NCBI RefSeq assembly: GCF_017639855.1
Contig: NZ_CP072115.1
Location: forward strand, 806,001 to 870,000
Origin: Streptococcus sp. zg-86
Lineage (GTDB): Bacteria > Bacillota > Bacilli > Lactobacillales > Streptococcaceae
Reading direction: 5' to 3'
Length of the DNA stretch: 64,000 nucleotides
Positions within the stretch are counted from its first letter, which is position 1; every line of letters begins with the position of its first letter. The translations under genes and the position numbers were made by a program. Shown piece by piece: positions 35,872 to 44,627 of this stretch. The notes beneath the pieces were generated by a model. The model made no database searches and was not told the origin of the DNA. It worked only from the letters and a program-made list of their open reading frames with translations.

Positions 35872-36154
35872 CAGAATGTAGACAAACCTCACAATTCAGA
35901 AAAACAGTACAATGATATTTAAATTTCTGTAGTTTCAAGGTTAGAAAATTTGCGAGCATAATACCGCCACCACCGCCGTGCTAAAAGTGGGAGTGAGACA
36001 GAAGTCGTGATTTCGTTGAAATCGATTATCCTCCCTCCTTTGTTTCTGGGCTCGGGCTAAAATAATCCACTCGATTATTTTACTCCGAAGGAAGTCGCTG
36101 ATGTCCGAAAGTAGATGAGGATGGTGGTAATAAAAAGATTTTTTCTTCAAGCTG
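35872..36154 (+). repeat. Family B small mobile repeat, copy 2
   Basis: 283 bp from CAGAATGTAGACAAA to TTCTTCAAGCTG, plus orientation. A 7-bp direct repeat ATGATTT (35865-35871 and 36155-36161) flanks it, possibly the remains of a longer duplication. Core as in copy 3: GTGGGAGTGAGACAGAAGTC and a TAAAATAATCC/GATTATTTTA hairpin. It lies about 70 bp before the capsule promoter. Confidence 0.8.
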
Positions 36155-36226
36155 ATGATTTTTTATTCAATTAGGAGGTATAATAAATCCTTTTCCTGAT
36201 AAATAAGCCATAAAAATAGCTAAAAT

Positions 36227-36255
36227 TTGACCACTTTGAGGTAGCATGCTATAAT
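36227..36255 (+). promoter_or_regulatory. Capsule operon promoter
   Basis: TTGACC (36227-36232), 17 bases, TATAAT (36250-36255) with an upstream TGC extension (TGCTATAAT). The leader to wzg is about 125 bases. A weaker TTGACG at about 36341 could be a second promoter. Confidence 0.7.
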
Positions 36256-36387
36256 GAAGTGTTAATAATTTAACAAACACAAAGAAACAGAACAGGGTCT
36301 CTTATTTTAAGGCAATAATTTTTTATTTCCTATTATAATAGTTGACGTATATTTTATAGTTTTAAGGATTAAGTAGGAGATGATACG

Positions 36388-37845
36388 ATGAATTATAAAA
36401 TCAAACAGTCCTCACGTCGAAAAAGGAGAAATAGGTGGAAAGTCCTCAATAGCGCCCTCTGGTGTCTCTTGGCACTCATGTTGGCATTCCTATTGTATGC
36501 CATGTTTAGATACCACGTATTAGCCTTTCGCTATCTCGACATTATCGTTACACTTGTATCTCTGCTCTTCCTTTCTCTCTTGGGTTGGTTGACCTTGAAA
36601 AAGAAAGCGCAGATTACAACTTTCGTTCTCTTATTGCTAGCTTGCCTTGTCAGTTCAGGTGCTATCTATGCCTTGAAAGAAGTCCAAGACTTATCAAGCA
36701 GTATCAATTCAAGCGCTAATTATTCAGAATTTGAGATGAGCGTAGCGGTTGTAGCAGATAGTCCGATTTCAGAAGTTCAGGAGTTAGCCAGTGTAACAGC
36801 ACCGACAGAAATTGACAATGAAAATATCACTAAGTTAGTGGATAATATCAGACAGAGTAAACAGGTCAATCTAGACGTTCATCAGACCTCGTCTTACCTA
36901 GCTGGTTACCAATCCCTCATCAAGGGAGAGACACAAGCCATCGTCCTCCATAGTGCATTTGAGAACATCATCGAAAGTGTCGATCCTGATTACGCTTCGA
37001 AAATCAAAAAAATCTATACTTATAAGTTCAACAAAAAAACAGAAAAACCAAAAGCGGCAACTACACTTGGTGATAGCATGAACATCTATGTCAGCGGAAT
37101 TGATACCTACGGTCCAATCTCATCGGTATCGCGCTCTGATGTTAATATCATCATGACCGTTAACCGCACTACCAAAAAAGTATTGCTAACAACGACACCG
37201 CGAGATGCCTATGTACCAATTGCAGACGGTGGAAATAACCAAAATGATAAATTAACCCACGCAGGAATCTACGGTGTTGATGCCTCTATTCACACCCTTG
37301 AAAATCTCTACGGTATCCAGATGAACTACTATGTTCGCCTTAACTTTACCTCCTTCTTGAAATTGATAGACCTAGTCGGAGGAGTGGATGTTATCAACGA
37401 CCAAGAGTTTACAGGATACGAGAAGACACATTTCCCAGTTGGAAAAGTACATTTAGATTCTACTCAAGCATTAGAGTTTGTTCGTGAACGCTATTCCCTT
37501 GAAGGTGGCGATAATGACCGTGGGAAGAATCAAGAGAAGGTCATTGCAGGTGTTATTAAAAAATTAACCTCAACAGATGCCCTTAAGAATTACAACGAAA
37601 TCATCACGGGATTACAAGATTCTGTTCAGACAAATATGGACTTGGAAACCATGATTAGTCTGATTAACGCTCAACTTGCCTCAAATCAAAGTTATACCGT
37701 TACATCACAAGCTATAACAGGTACAGGAACAATGGGCTTGCCATCTTACGCAATGCCAGATGCTAATCTCTATATGATGCAGTTGGATCAAGCAAGTTTG
37801 GATACAGCAAAAAGTGCCATTCAAGCGGTGATGGAAGGAAAATAA
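36388..37845 (+). CDS. wzg: Capsule regulator/attachment protein Wzg (CpsA, LytR-CpsA-Psr family)
   Basis: Membrane protein of 485 residues that links finished capsule chains to peptidoglycan and influences capsule amount. A basic N-terminus (KQSSRRKRRNR) precedes three membrane segments (about 21-42, 49-70, 75-97). An extracellular accessory domain (about 110-225) is followed by the LCP phosphotransferase domain (about 232-480) with YVSGIDTYG, the TTTPRDAYVPI strand and the FVRERYSLEGGDNDRG motif carrying catalytic arginines and aspartates. First gene of the capsule locus, 1 base before wzh. Confidence 0.93.
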   Translation: MNYKIKQSSRRKRRNRWKVLNSALWCLLALMLAFLLYAMFRYHVLAFRYLDIIVTLVSLLFLSLLGWLTLKKKAQITTFVLLLLACLVSSGAIYALKEVQDLSSSINSSANYSEFEMSVAVVADSPISEVQELASVTAPTEIDNENITKLVDNIRQSKQVNLDVHQTSSYLAGYQSLIKGETQAIVLHSAFENIIESVDPDYASKIKKIYTYKFNKKTEKPKAATTLGDSMNIYVSGIDTYGPISSVSRSDVNIIMTVNRTTKKVLLTTTPRDAYVPIADGGNNQNDKLTHAGIYGVDASIHTLENLYGIQMNYYVRLNFTSFLKLIDLVGGVDVINDQEFTGYEKTHFPVGKVHLDSTQALEFVRERYSLEGGDNDRGKNQEKVIAGVIKKLTSTDALKNYNEIITGLQDSVQTNMDLETMISLINAQLASNQSYTVTSQAITGTGTMGLPSYAMPDANLYMMQLDQASLDTAKSAIQAVMEGK

Positions 37846-37846
37846 G

Positions 37847-38578
37847 ATGATTGATATTCACTCGCATATTATTTTTGATGTGGACGACGGACCGAAGAAT
37901 CGTGAGGAATCCAAGGCTCTACTAGCAGAAAGCTATGCCCAAGGGGTCCGTACCATCATTGCAACCTCCCATCGGAGAAAGCACATGTTTGAGACACCTG
38001 AAGCAACCATTGCCACTCATTTCAGAGAAGTTGAGCAGCTAGCTCAGCAGATTGCACCAGACCTTACGATTTACTATGGTGCAGAAATCTACTATACCAG
38101 TGATATCTTGGAAAAACTGGAGAAAAAATCCATTCCAACACTTGCAGGAACGAGCTATGTCTTGATCGAGTTTAGCATGAATACTCCCTATAAGGAAATT
38201 CATACAGCCTTAAGCAACATTTTACGTCTAGGCTTGACTCCAGTTGTTGCCCATATTGAACGCTATCATTGTTTAGAAAATGAAGCCAAAAAAGTCCAAG
38301 ATTTAATTGAGATGGGCTGCTACATGCAGATTAATAGTTCCAGTGTTTTAAAGCCAAAATTGTTTGGCGACAAGTACAAGTTTATGAAAAAACGGGCACG
38401 CTTCTTCTTAGACCACAAACTTGTTCATTTTGTGGCGAGTGATATGCACAATCTTAGCAATCGTAGACCATATATGAGAGAAGCCTACGAGTTTATTGCC
38501 AAGCAATATGGTAAGTCCTATGCTCGCGCCTTATTTTATGAAAATCAACAATTATTACTAAAAGATCAGTTTATTTAG
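37847..38578 (+). CDS. wzh: Capsule tyrosine phosphatase Wzh (CpsB, PHP fold)
   Basis: Metal-dependent protein-tyrosine phosphatase of 243 residues that dephosphorylates the Wze kinase. PHP metal ligands are visible in MIDIHSHIIFDVDDGPKN at the N-terminus, TSHRRKHMF near residue 45, AEIYYTSD near 78, AHIERYHCL near 135 and SDMHN near 198. It sits directly between wzg and wzd, the pneumococcal order. Confidence 0.93.
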   Translation: MIDIHSHIIFDVDDGPKNREESKALLAESYAQGVRTIIATSHRRKHMFETPEATIATHFREVEQLAQQIAPDLTIYYGAEIYYTSDILEKLEKKSIPTLAGTSYVLIEFSMNTPYKEIHTALSNILRLGLTPVVAHIERYHCLENEAKKVQDLIEMGCYMQINSSSVLKPKLFGDKYKFMKKRARFFLDHKLVHFVASDMHNLSNRRPYMREAYEFIAKQYGKSYARALFYENQQLLLKDQFI

Positions 38579-38586
38579 GAGATAAC

Positions 38587-39285
38587 ATGAATCAGCAAAC
38601 TACCCCAGAAGTGGAAATTGATGTTCTATCATTAGTTAGAATCATTTGGAAAAAGAAATTCTTAATCCTTGTCTTTGCGACTGTACTAGGAGCCCTTGCT
38701 TTAGGATACAGTCTCTTGTTAGCTACACCTCGTTATGACAGTACGACACGGATCTATGTCGTTAACCGTCAAAATAATGAAGCGGCAGCCATTACCAACC
38801 AAGACCTGCAAGCAGGAACTTATCTAGTAAAAGACTACAAGGAAATCATTCTTTCTCAGGATGTGTTAAAAAAGGCGATTGACGAGCTAGCTCTTGATGT
38901 AACACCAAGTCAGTTGGCAGCAAAAATCAAGGTAACTGTACCGACAGATACACGGATTATTTCTATCACCGTATCCGATAAAGACCCAGAAGAAGCAGCA
39001 CGGATTGTCAATACCTTCCGCCTAAAAGCATCTGAAAAAATTATTGAAGTGACAAAGGCTTCTGATGTGACAACTGTTGATGAAGGAGTCGCAGCTCTTG
39101 CACCGTCCTCACCAAAAGTTAAACGAAATGCAGCACTCGGATTTTTAGCAGGTGGTTTCCTCATGACGGCTATGGTGGTTGTTGCTGAAATCATCGATGA
39201 TCGCGTAAAACGCCCAGAAGATATCGAAGAAGTGATGGGCATTACAATGCTTGGAATCGTACCAAATATTGATTTGTTGAAATAA
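38587..39285 (+). CDS. wzd: Capsule chain-length determinant Wzd (CpsC)
   Basis: Polysaccharide co-polymerase of 232 residues. Two membrane segments (about 25-47 and 178-200) enclose an extracellular Wzz-type domain. The cytoplasmic C-terminus (EIIDDRVKRPEDIEE) activates the kinase Wze encoded next. The Pro-rich SSPKVKRNAALGFLAGG before the second segment is typical. Confidence 0.93.
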   Translation: MNQQTTPEVEIDVLSLVRIIWKKKFLILVFATVLGALALGYSLLLATPRYDSTTRIYVVNRQNNEAAAITNQDLQAGTYLVKDYKEIILSQDVLKKAIDELALDVTPSQLAAKIKVTVPTDTRIISITVSDKDPEEAARIVNTFRLKASEKIIEVTKASDVTTVDEGVAALAPSSPKVKRNAALGFLAGGFLMTAMVVVAEIIDDRVKRPEDIEEVMGITMLGIVPNIDLLK

Positions 39286-39294
39286 GGGGAAGAT

Positions 39295-39987
39295 ATGCCA
39301 GTTTTAGAGATAAGTAAAAAGAAGTTAAATGAATTTAAGAAAGCAGAAGAGTATTACAATGCTCTCAGGACCAATATCCAACTAAGTGGTAGCGATATTA
39401 AAATCATTGCTATTACCTCTGTTGAGCCAAGCGAAGGAAAGTCCACAACCTCTTCAAACCTAGCTATTTCCTTTGCCAGAGCAGGCTACCGTACCCTGCT
39501 TCTTGATGCAGATATCCGAAATTCTGTCATGTCTGGTGCCTTTAAAGCAAGAGGGAAAATTACAGGCTTGACAGAATACCTTGCAGGAACAGCTGATTTG
39601 TCACAAGGGCTCTGTGATACTGAGATTGAAAATTTATCAGTCATTACTGCAGGAAGTATGTCACCAAACCCAACTGCCCTTCTTCAGAGTAAGCAGTTTG
39701 AGAAATTGATGACAATTTTGCACCAGCATTACGATTATGTTATTGTCGATACACCACCGATTGGTTTGGTGATTGATGCGGCAATCATTACGCAAAACTG
39801 TGATGCGAGTGTTTTAGTCACTTCAGCAGGAAGTGTTCGCCAAAAAGTATTAGCAAAAGCAAAAGAACAACTAGAGCAGACACGCAAACCATTCTTGGGA
39901 GTGATTTTAAACAAGTATAATGCACAGCTTGATAAGTATGGGGCGTATGGCTCCTACGGCAATTATGGGAATTACGGGAAAAAATAG
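39295..39987 (+). CDS. wze: Capsule tyrosine kinase Wze (CpsD)
   Basis: Cytoplasmic BY-kinase of 230 residues. Walker A is EPSEGKSTTSSN (about 43-54), Walker A' LLLDADIRNS near 75, and Walker B YVIVDTPPIGL near 146. The C-terminal Tyr cluster YGAYGSYGNYGNYG is the autophosphorylation site, reversed by Wzh. It works with Wzd to control chain length and export. Confidence 0.95.
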   Translation: MPVLEISKKKLNEFKKAEEYYNALRTNIQLSGSDIKIIAITSVEPSEGKSTTSSNLAISFARAGYRTLLLDADIRNSVMSGAFKARGKITGLTEYLAGTADLSQGLCDTEIENLSVITAGSMSPNPTALLQSKQFEKLMTILHQHYDYVIVDTPPIGLVIDAAIITQNCDASVLVTSAGSVRQKVLAKAKEQLEQTRKPFLGVILNKYNAQLDKYGAYGSYGNYGNYGKK

Positions 39988-40017
39988 GATTAGAGGATTA
40001 GAAAATAAGGGGGAGAG

Positions 40018-41829
40018 ATGAGAATAGATCAGTTAAGTAGGTCCACTAAGAGAGTGATACTTATCATTATAGATGGCATTATGCTATTTATGGCTATGCA
40101 ATTCTCTCTTTTTTTTGTGAATCGTTTTGCAAATGTATCAGATTCTCAGCTAGTCATTTCTTATCTAATTGTGTTGATTGCATACCTACTAATAGCAGCG
40201 AAGCTACGGATATTTTCTGTTTTGAATCGCTATACAGACTATCGTGTCTTGTTTAGCCTATTAGTTGCTACGTCACTATCCTATCTTGTACTGTTTATGG
40301 GAGCCTTTGCCCTGTTTCAGTTCTACAGCTATCGATTTTGGCTACTATCGTGGTTATTTTCATCCTTATTATTCATTTTTCCTAGATTGTCGTGGCGTGT
40401 GCTAAGTGAATATCAGTCCTCTACTAAGATAAAAGTGCAGAAGAAACTGCGTACATTAGTTGTGGGAGCTGGATCTGGTGGAAATCTCTTTATCAATACT
40501 GTTTTAAGTGATATGAGTGACATGGATATTATTGGTATTGTTGATTCTGATAAGAACAAACAAGGAACCTATATTCATGGTATTAAGGTCTTGGGAAATA
40601 GAGCTGACATTCCTCGATTAGTGAAAGAATATGAAGTGGATCAAGTGACCATTGCGATTCCATCATTGTCAGGAAACGAAAGAAGTCATATCGTTGAAAT
40701 TTGTAATAGTGTCGGTGTAAAGGTCAACAACATGCCGAGTATCGAAGATGTTGTGGCGGGTAAAATATCGACGCAACAGTTGCGAAAAATAGATATTGAA
40801 GATCTTCTTGGTCGTGATGAAGTAAAACTAGATCAAAGTCAGTTGCAATACTTTTTCTCTAAGAAAACAGTATTAGTGACAGGAGCAGGTGGCTCTATTG
40901 GATCTGAAATCTGTCGTCAAATAGCACGATTTTCTCCAGAGCGCCTACTATTACTAGGGCACGGGGAAAATTCAATCTATCTGATTCACCGTGAATTAAG
41001 TAACAAATATGGCAGTCAGTTTGAGATAATCCCTCTTATTGCGGATATCCAAGACCGTGAGTTAATCAATGAAATCATGATGACCTACCAACCTCACTTT
41101 GTCTATCATGCGGCAGCCCACAAACATGTGCCACTAATGGAGTATAATCCTCGTGAGGCAGTCAAAAATAATATCTTTGGTACAAAGAATGTTGCGGAAG
41201 CAGCAGGTGCTGCAGGAGTTGAGAAATTTGTGATGATTTCAACCGATAAGGCAGTCAATCCACCAAATGTCATGGGAGCAAGTAAACGGATTGCAGAAAT
41301 GATTGTGACAGGATTAAATGGACAAGGGAAAACGCAGTTTGTGGCTGTCCGTTTCGGAAATGTCTTAGGAAGCCGTGGAAGCGTCGTTCCAGTCTTTAAA
41401 GAGCAGGTTGCAAAAGGTGGTCCACTAACCGTCACAGATTTTCGCATGACGCGCTATTTTATGACTATTCCAGAAGCCAGTCGTTTGGTTATTCAGGCTG
41501 GCTATCAAGCTCGTGGTGGAGAGATTTTCATCCTAGATATGGGTGAGCCTGTCAAGATTGTTGATTTAGCGAAAAAAGTCATTACGCTCAGCGGACACAA
41601 AGAAGATGAAATCAAGATAATTGAAACAGGCATTCGTCCTGGTGAAAAACTATATGAGGAATTATTAACCTCTGACGAACGAGTAAGTGAGCAGATTCAT
41701 GAAAAAATCTTCGTAGGAAGAGTCGTCACAAAACCATGGGAAGACGTCATGAACTTCATCTCTCACCTCAATGGATATGACACCACAACCCTAAAAGAAA
41801 AACTAATCGAATTCGCAAGACAGGAGTAG
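40018..41829 (+). CDS. Polysaccharide biosynthesis nucleotide-sugar 4,6-dehydratase (CapD/WbpM type)
   Basis: Membrane-bound short-chain dehydrogenase of 603 residues. Four N-terminal membrane segments (about 12-125), a CoA-binding-like Rossmann domain with VVGAGSGGN near 148, then the catalytic SDR domain with TGAGGSIGSEICRQ near 288 and ISTDKAVNPPNVMGASKR near 404. By family it converts UDP-GlcNAc to UDP-2-acetamido-2,6-dideoxy-xylo-hexos-4-ulose. With the aminotransferase at 42527 this would yield a 4-amino-2,4,6-trideoxy sugar (AATGal or bacillosamine type), the likely first residue of the repeat unit (inference). Confidence 0.9.
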   Translation: MRIDQLSRSTKRVILIIIDGIMLFMAMQFSLFFVNRFANVSDSQLVISYLIVLIAYLLIAAKLRIFSVLNRYTDYRVLFSLLVATSLSYLVLFMGAFALFQFYSYRFWLLSWLFSSLLFIFPRLSWRVLSEYQSSTKIKVQKKLRTLVVGAGSGGNLFINTVLSDMSDMDIIGIVDSDKNKQGTYIHGIKVLGNRADIPRLVKEYEVDQVTIAIPSLSGNERSHIVEICNSVGVKVNNMPSIEDVVAGKISTQQLRKIDIEDLLGRDEVKLDQSQLQYFFSKKTVLVTGAGGSIGSEICRQIARFSPERLLLLGHGENSIYLIHRELSNKYGSQFEIIPLIADIQDRELINEIMMTYQPHFVYHAAAHKHVPLMEYNPREAVKNNIFGTKNVAEAAGAAGVEKFVMISTDKAVNPPNVMGASKRIAEMIVTGLNGQGKTQFVAVRFGNVLGSRGSVVPVFKEQVAKGGPLTVTDFRMTRYFMTIPEASRLVIQAGYQARGGEIFILDMGEPVKIVDLAKKVITLSGHKEDEIKIIETGIRPGEKLYEELLTSDERVSEQIHEKIFVGRVVTKPWEDVMNFISHLNGYDTTTLKEKLIEFARQE

Positions 41830-41831
41830 GA

Positions 41832-42512
41832 GTGCTTAATAAAGATTTTTTAGATAGTCAAGTTGTCAGACAGAAAAAAGAAGAATTAGAAAGAAAGAAA
41901 TTCTCTCTTGCAAGTAAGTTTTTATTTGATAAATTTGTTTCGATGATTCTCTTATGTATCTTATCTCCGATATTTTTAATTCTAGCTGTGTTAATTAAGC
42001 TAGAAGATGGTGGGAGTGTATTTTACCGTCAGGAACGAGTCACAACAAATGGTCGAATATTTAAGATTTTTAAATTTCGAACCATGATTGAAAATGCAGA
42101 TAAAAAAGGAAGTTTAGTGACTCTTCAAAATGACTCAAGGATTACACGAATAGGTAGCTTTATCAGAAACTATCGTTTGGATGAAATTCCGCAACTTATA
42201 AATGTCTTGATTGGTGATATGAGCTTTGTAGGAACTCGACCAGAAGTGGTTAAATATGTGGAGCAGTATGCAGAAGAGATGAAGACTACTCTTCTTCTAC
42301 CAGCTGGTGTCACTTCGCTAGCAAGTATTGAATTTAAAGATGAAGATAAATTAATTAAGCAATATATGACAGAAGGAATGGAAGTAGACGAAATTTATGT
42401 CACAAAAATTTTGCCAAAGAAGATGATTCCGAATATTGCATACATTAATTCATTTAGTATTTTTGAAGATATAAAAATCATGATTCGTACAGTCATTGCT
42501 GTATTGAAATGA
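41832..42512 (+). CDS. Initial sugar (phosphoglycosyl) transferase
   Basis: Transfers sugar-1-phosphate to undecaprenyl phosphate to begin each repeat unit. 226 residues, the short monotopic class. One membrane anchor (about 33-56) is followed by the catalytic motifs VFYRQERVTTNGRIFKIFKF near 65-84 and LDEIPQLINVLIGDMSFVG near 117-135, then TRPE. The start is GTG, 2 bases after the dehydratase stop. Between a 4,6-dehydratase and a sugar aminotransferase, it probably primes with the amino sugar that they make. Confidence 0.9.
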   Translation: MLNKDFLDSQVVRQKKEELERKKFSLASKFLFDKFVSMILLCILSPIFLILAVLIKLEDGGSVFYRQERVTTNGRIFKIFKFRTMIENADKKGSLVTLQNDSRITRIGSFIRNYRLDEIPQLINVLIGDMSFVGTRPEVVKYVEQYAEEMKTTLLLPAGVTSLASIEFKDEDKLIKQYMTEGMEVDEIYVTKILPKKMIPNIAYINSFSIFEDIKIMIRTVIAVLK

Positions 42513-42526
42513 GGTAGTAATAGTAT

Positions 42527-43747
42527 ATGAAAAAGAAAAATATACCTTTTTCTCCTCCTGATATTACAGAGGAAGAAATTGCTGAGGTTGTAGATAGCCT
42601 CCGTTCAGGTTGGATTACGACGGGTCCTAAAACAAAACGCTTTGAACAAGAATTGTCAGAGTACACTGGAACAAATAAGACAGTTTGCTTAAATTCTGCG
42701 ACGGCAGGTTTGGAACTTGTCTTGCGTATTTTGGGAGTTGGTCCTGGAGACGAAGTTATCGTTCCAGCTATGACCTATACTGCATCTTGTAGTGTAATTG
42801 AGCATGTTGGCGCAACTCCTGTCATTGTAGATATTCAAGCAAATCATTTTGAAATGGATTACGAGGCGGTAGAAAAAGCAATTACGAATCGCACAAAGGT
42901 TATTATTCCCGTTGAGTTAGCAGGGATTCCATGTGATCATGATCGAATTCTTGAGATTGTAGAAAACTATCGTTCAACCTTTGTGGCAAAAACTCCCCTC
43001 CAAGAAGTTTTTGGACGAATTGTTGTTTTGTCGGACAGCGCACATGCTTTTGGAGCGGAATATAAGGGAAGAAAAATCGGAAGTGTCGCAGATTTTACAG
43101 CCTTTTCTTTCCATGCGGTTAAAAATTTGACAACAGCAGAAGGCGGAGCAGTGACTTGGAAGTCTCATCCAGACTTAGATGATGAAGATTTGTATCGTCA
43201 GTTTCAAATTTTATCACTTCATGGGCAAACCAAGGATGCCTTGGCGAAGACTAAGTTGGGAGCATGGGAGTATGACATCATTCTTCCAGGATTTAAGTGC
43301 AATATGACAGATATTATGGCATCGATTGGTCTAGCTCAACTGAAACGGTACCAAGGACTGTTGAATCGTCGGGCAGAAATTGTTGCTACCTATAATCAAG
43401 CATTTGAAGGAACAAGGATTCATCCCTTGCAGCATATCCACTCAGATTATGTATCTTCTATGCACTTGTACATTACGCATATAGATGGGATTACATTAGA
43501 AGAGCGAAACCAAATCATTGAGAAGCTAGCAGAAGCAGGCATTGCCTGTAATGTACATTACAAACCATTGCCATTATTAACAGCTTACGCTAATATGGGA
43601 TTTGACATCAAAGATTATCCCAATGCTTATCGGTATTTTGAACACACGCTCACCTTACCACTCCATACCCAGCTCAGTGATGAGGATGTGGAGTATATTA
43701 GTGAAAATTTAAAAGAAATTGTAGCGAGTGTGAAAGGAACTGTATGA
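42527..43747 (+). CDS. DegT/DnrJ/EryC1 sugar aminotransferase
   Basis: PLP enzyme of 406 residues that aminates the C4-keto sugar produced by the dehydratase. Landmarks: CLNSATAGLELVLRILGVGP near 53-72, PAMTYTASCSVIEHVG near 79-94, SDSAHAFGAEYKG near 169, and the PLP lysine in FHAVKNLTTAEGGAV near 191. Slightly longer than usual because of an insertion around residues 150-165. Its stop overlaps the next start (ATGA). Confidence 0.9.
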   Translation: MKKKNIPFSPPDITEEEIAEVVDSLRSGWITTGPKTKRFEQELSEYTGTNKTVCLNSATAGLELVLRILGVGPGDEVIVPAMTYTASCSVIEHVGATPVIVDIQANHFEMDYEAVEKAITNRTKVIIPVELAGIPCDHDRILEIVENYRSTFVAKTPLQEVFGRIVVLSDSAHAFGAEYKGRKIGSVADFTAFSFHAVKNLTTAEGGAVTWKSHPDLDDEDLYRQFQILSLHGQTKDALAKTKLGAWEYDIILPGFKCNMTDIMASIGLAQLKRYQGLLNRRAEIVATYNQAFEGTRIHPLQHIHSDYVSSMHLYITHIDGITLEERNQIIEKLAEAGIACNVHYKPLPLLTAYANMGFDIKDYPNAYRYFEHTLTLPLHTQLSDEDVEYISENLKEIVASVKGTV

Positions 43748-44598
43748 TAGGGGAAATAAAGAAAGAGTTTAGTGTCTTACTATCTCTTTACATAAAAGAA
43801 AATCCTAGCTATTTGCAGGAATGTTTTGATAGCTTATTAAATCAAACAGTGCCCGCAACAGAATGGGTCGTTGTAGAAGATGGTCCACTTTCACCAGAAC
43901 TTTATCAGGTACTAGATTCTTATCAGGAGCAATATCCTGGATTGATAAAGCGAGTTCCATTGGAGAAGAATGTAGGGTTAGGCTTGGCTCTACGAGAAGG
44001 GATGTTGCATTGTAGCTATGAATTGGTTGCGCGGATGGATACGGATGATATTGCACGTAACGATCGGTTTGAAAAGCAATTGGCTTGCTTTGAGAAGTAT
44101 CCTGAACTAGATATATGTGGTAGCCATATTTTAGAGTTTGATACAGATCCTCAGTATCCCAATGCAGTCCGAAAAGTTCCTCTAGAGCATGAAGAGATTG
44201 TATACTATCAAAAAAGCAGAAGTGCATTTAATCATGTAACAGTCATGTTTAAGAAAAGTAGTGTTTTAAAAGCAGGAAATTATGAAGATGCTCCTCTGAT
44301 GGAGGATGACATGCTCTGGGTAAGAATGTTACTTTCAGGAGCCAAAGGGATGAACATTGATGAGTATTTAGTCGATGTTCGGACAGGTGCTGGTATGATT
44401 GAAAGACGCGGTGGTTTTTCATATTTGAAAAAATATTGTGACGGTCGTAAAATGATTTTAGAAACAGGCTTTATTAGTCGATTTGACTATTATAAAACAG
44501 TTGCTATACAAGTAATTGTAGCATTAGTACCAAATAAAGTTCGTTTTTGGATTTTTACAGCATTGCTTAGACAGAAGACAAATATTGTAAAAAAATAG
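43744..44598 (+). CDS. Glycosyltransferase family 2
   Basis: GT-A fold transferase of 284 residues. The nucleotide-binding N-terminus FSVLLSLYIKENPSYLQEC, the metal-binding DxD (MDTDDIARNDRF near residue 98) and a catalytic acidic motif (MEDDMLWVRML near 190) are visible. It adds one sugar of the repeat unit; donor and linkage cannot be read. It overlaps the aminotransferase gene by 4 bases, and the DNA becomes markedly AT-rich just after it. Confidence 0.88.
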   Translation: MIGEIKKEFSVLLSLYIKENPSYLQECFDSLLNQTVPATEWVVVEDGPLSPELYQVLDSYQEQYPGLIKRVPLEKNVGLGLALREGMLHCSYELVARMDTDDIARNDRFEKQLACFEKYPELDICGSHILEFDTDPQYPNAVRKVPLEHEEIVYYQKSRSAFNHVTVMFKKSSVLKAGNYEDAPLMEDDMLWVRMLLSGAKGMNIDEYLVDVRTGAGMIERRGGFSYLKKYCDGRKMILETGFISRFDYYKTVAIQVIVALVPNKVRFWIFTALLRQKTNIVKK

Positions 44599-44627
44599 TA
44601 GCTTTTTAGAGAATTAGGGAGTTTTAG

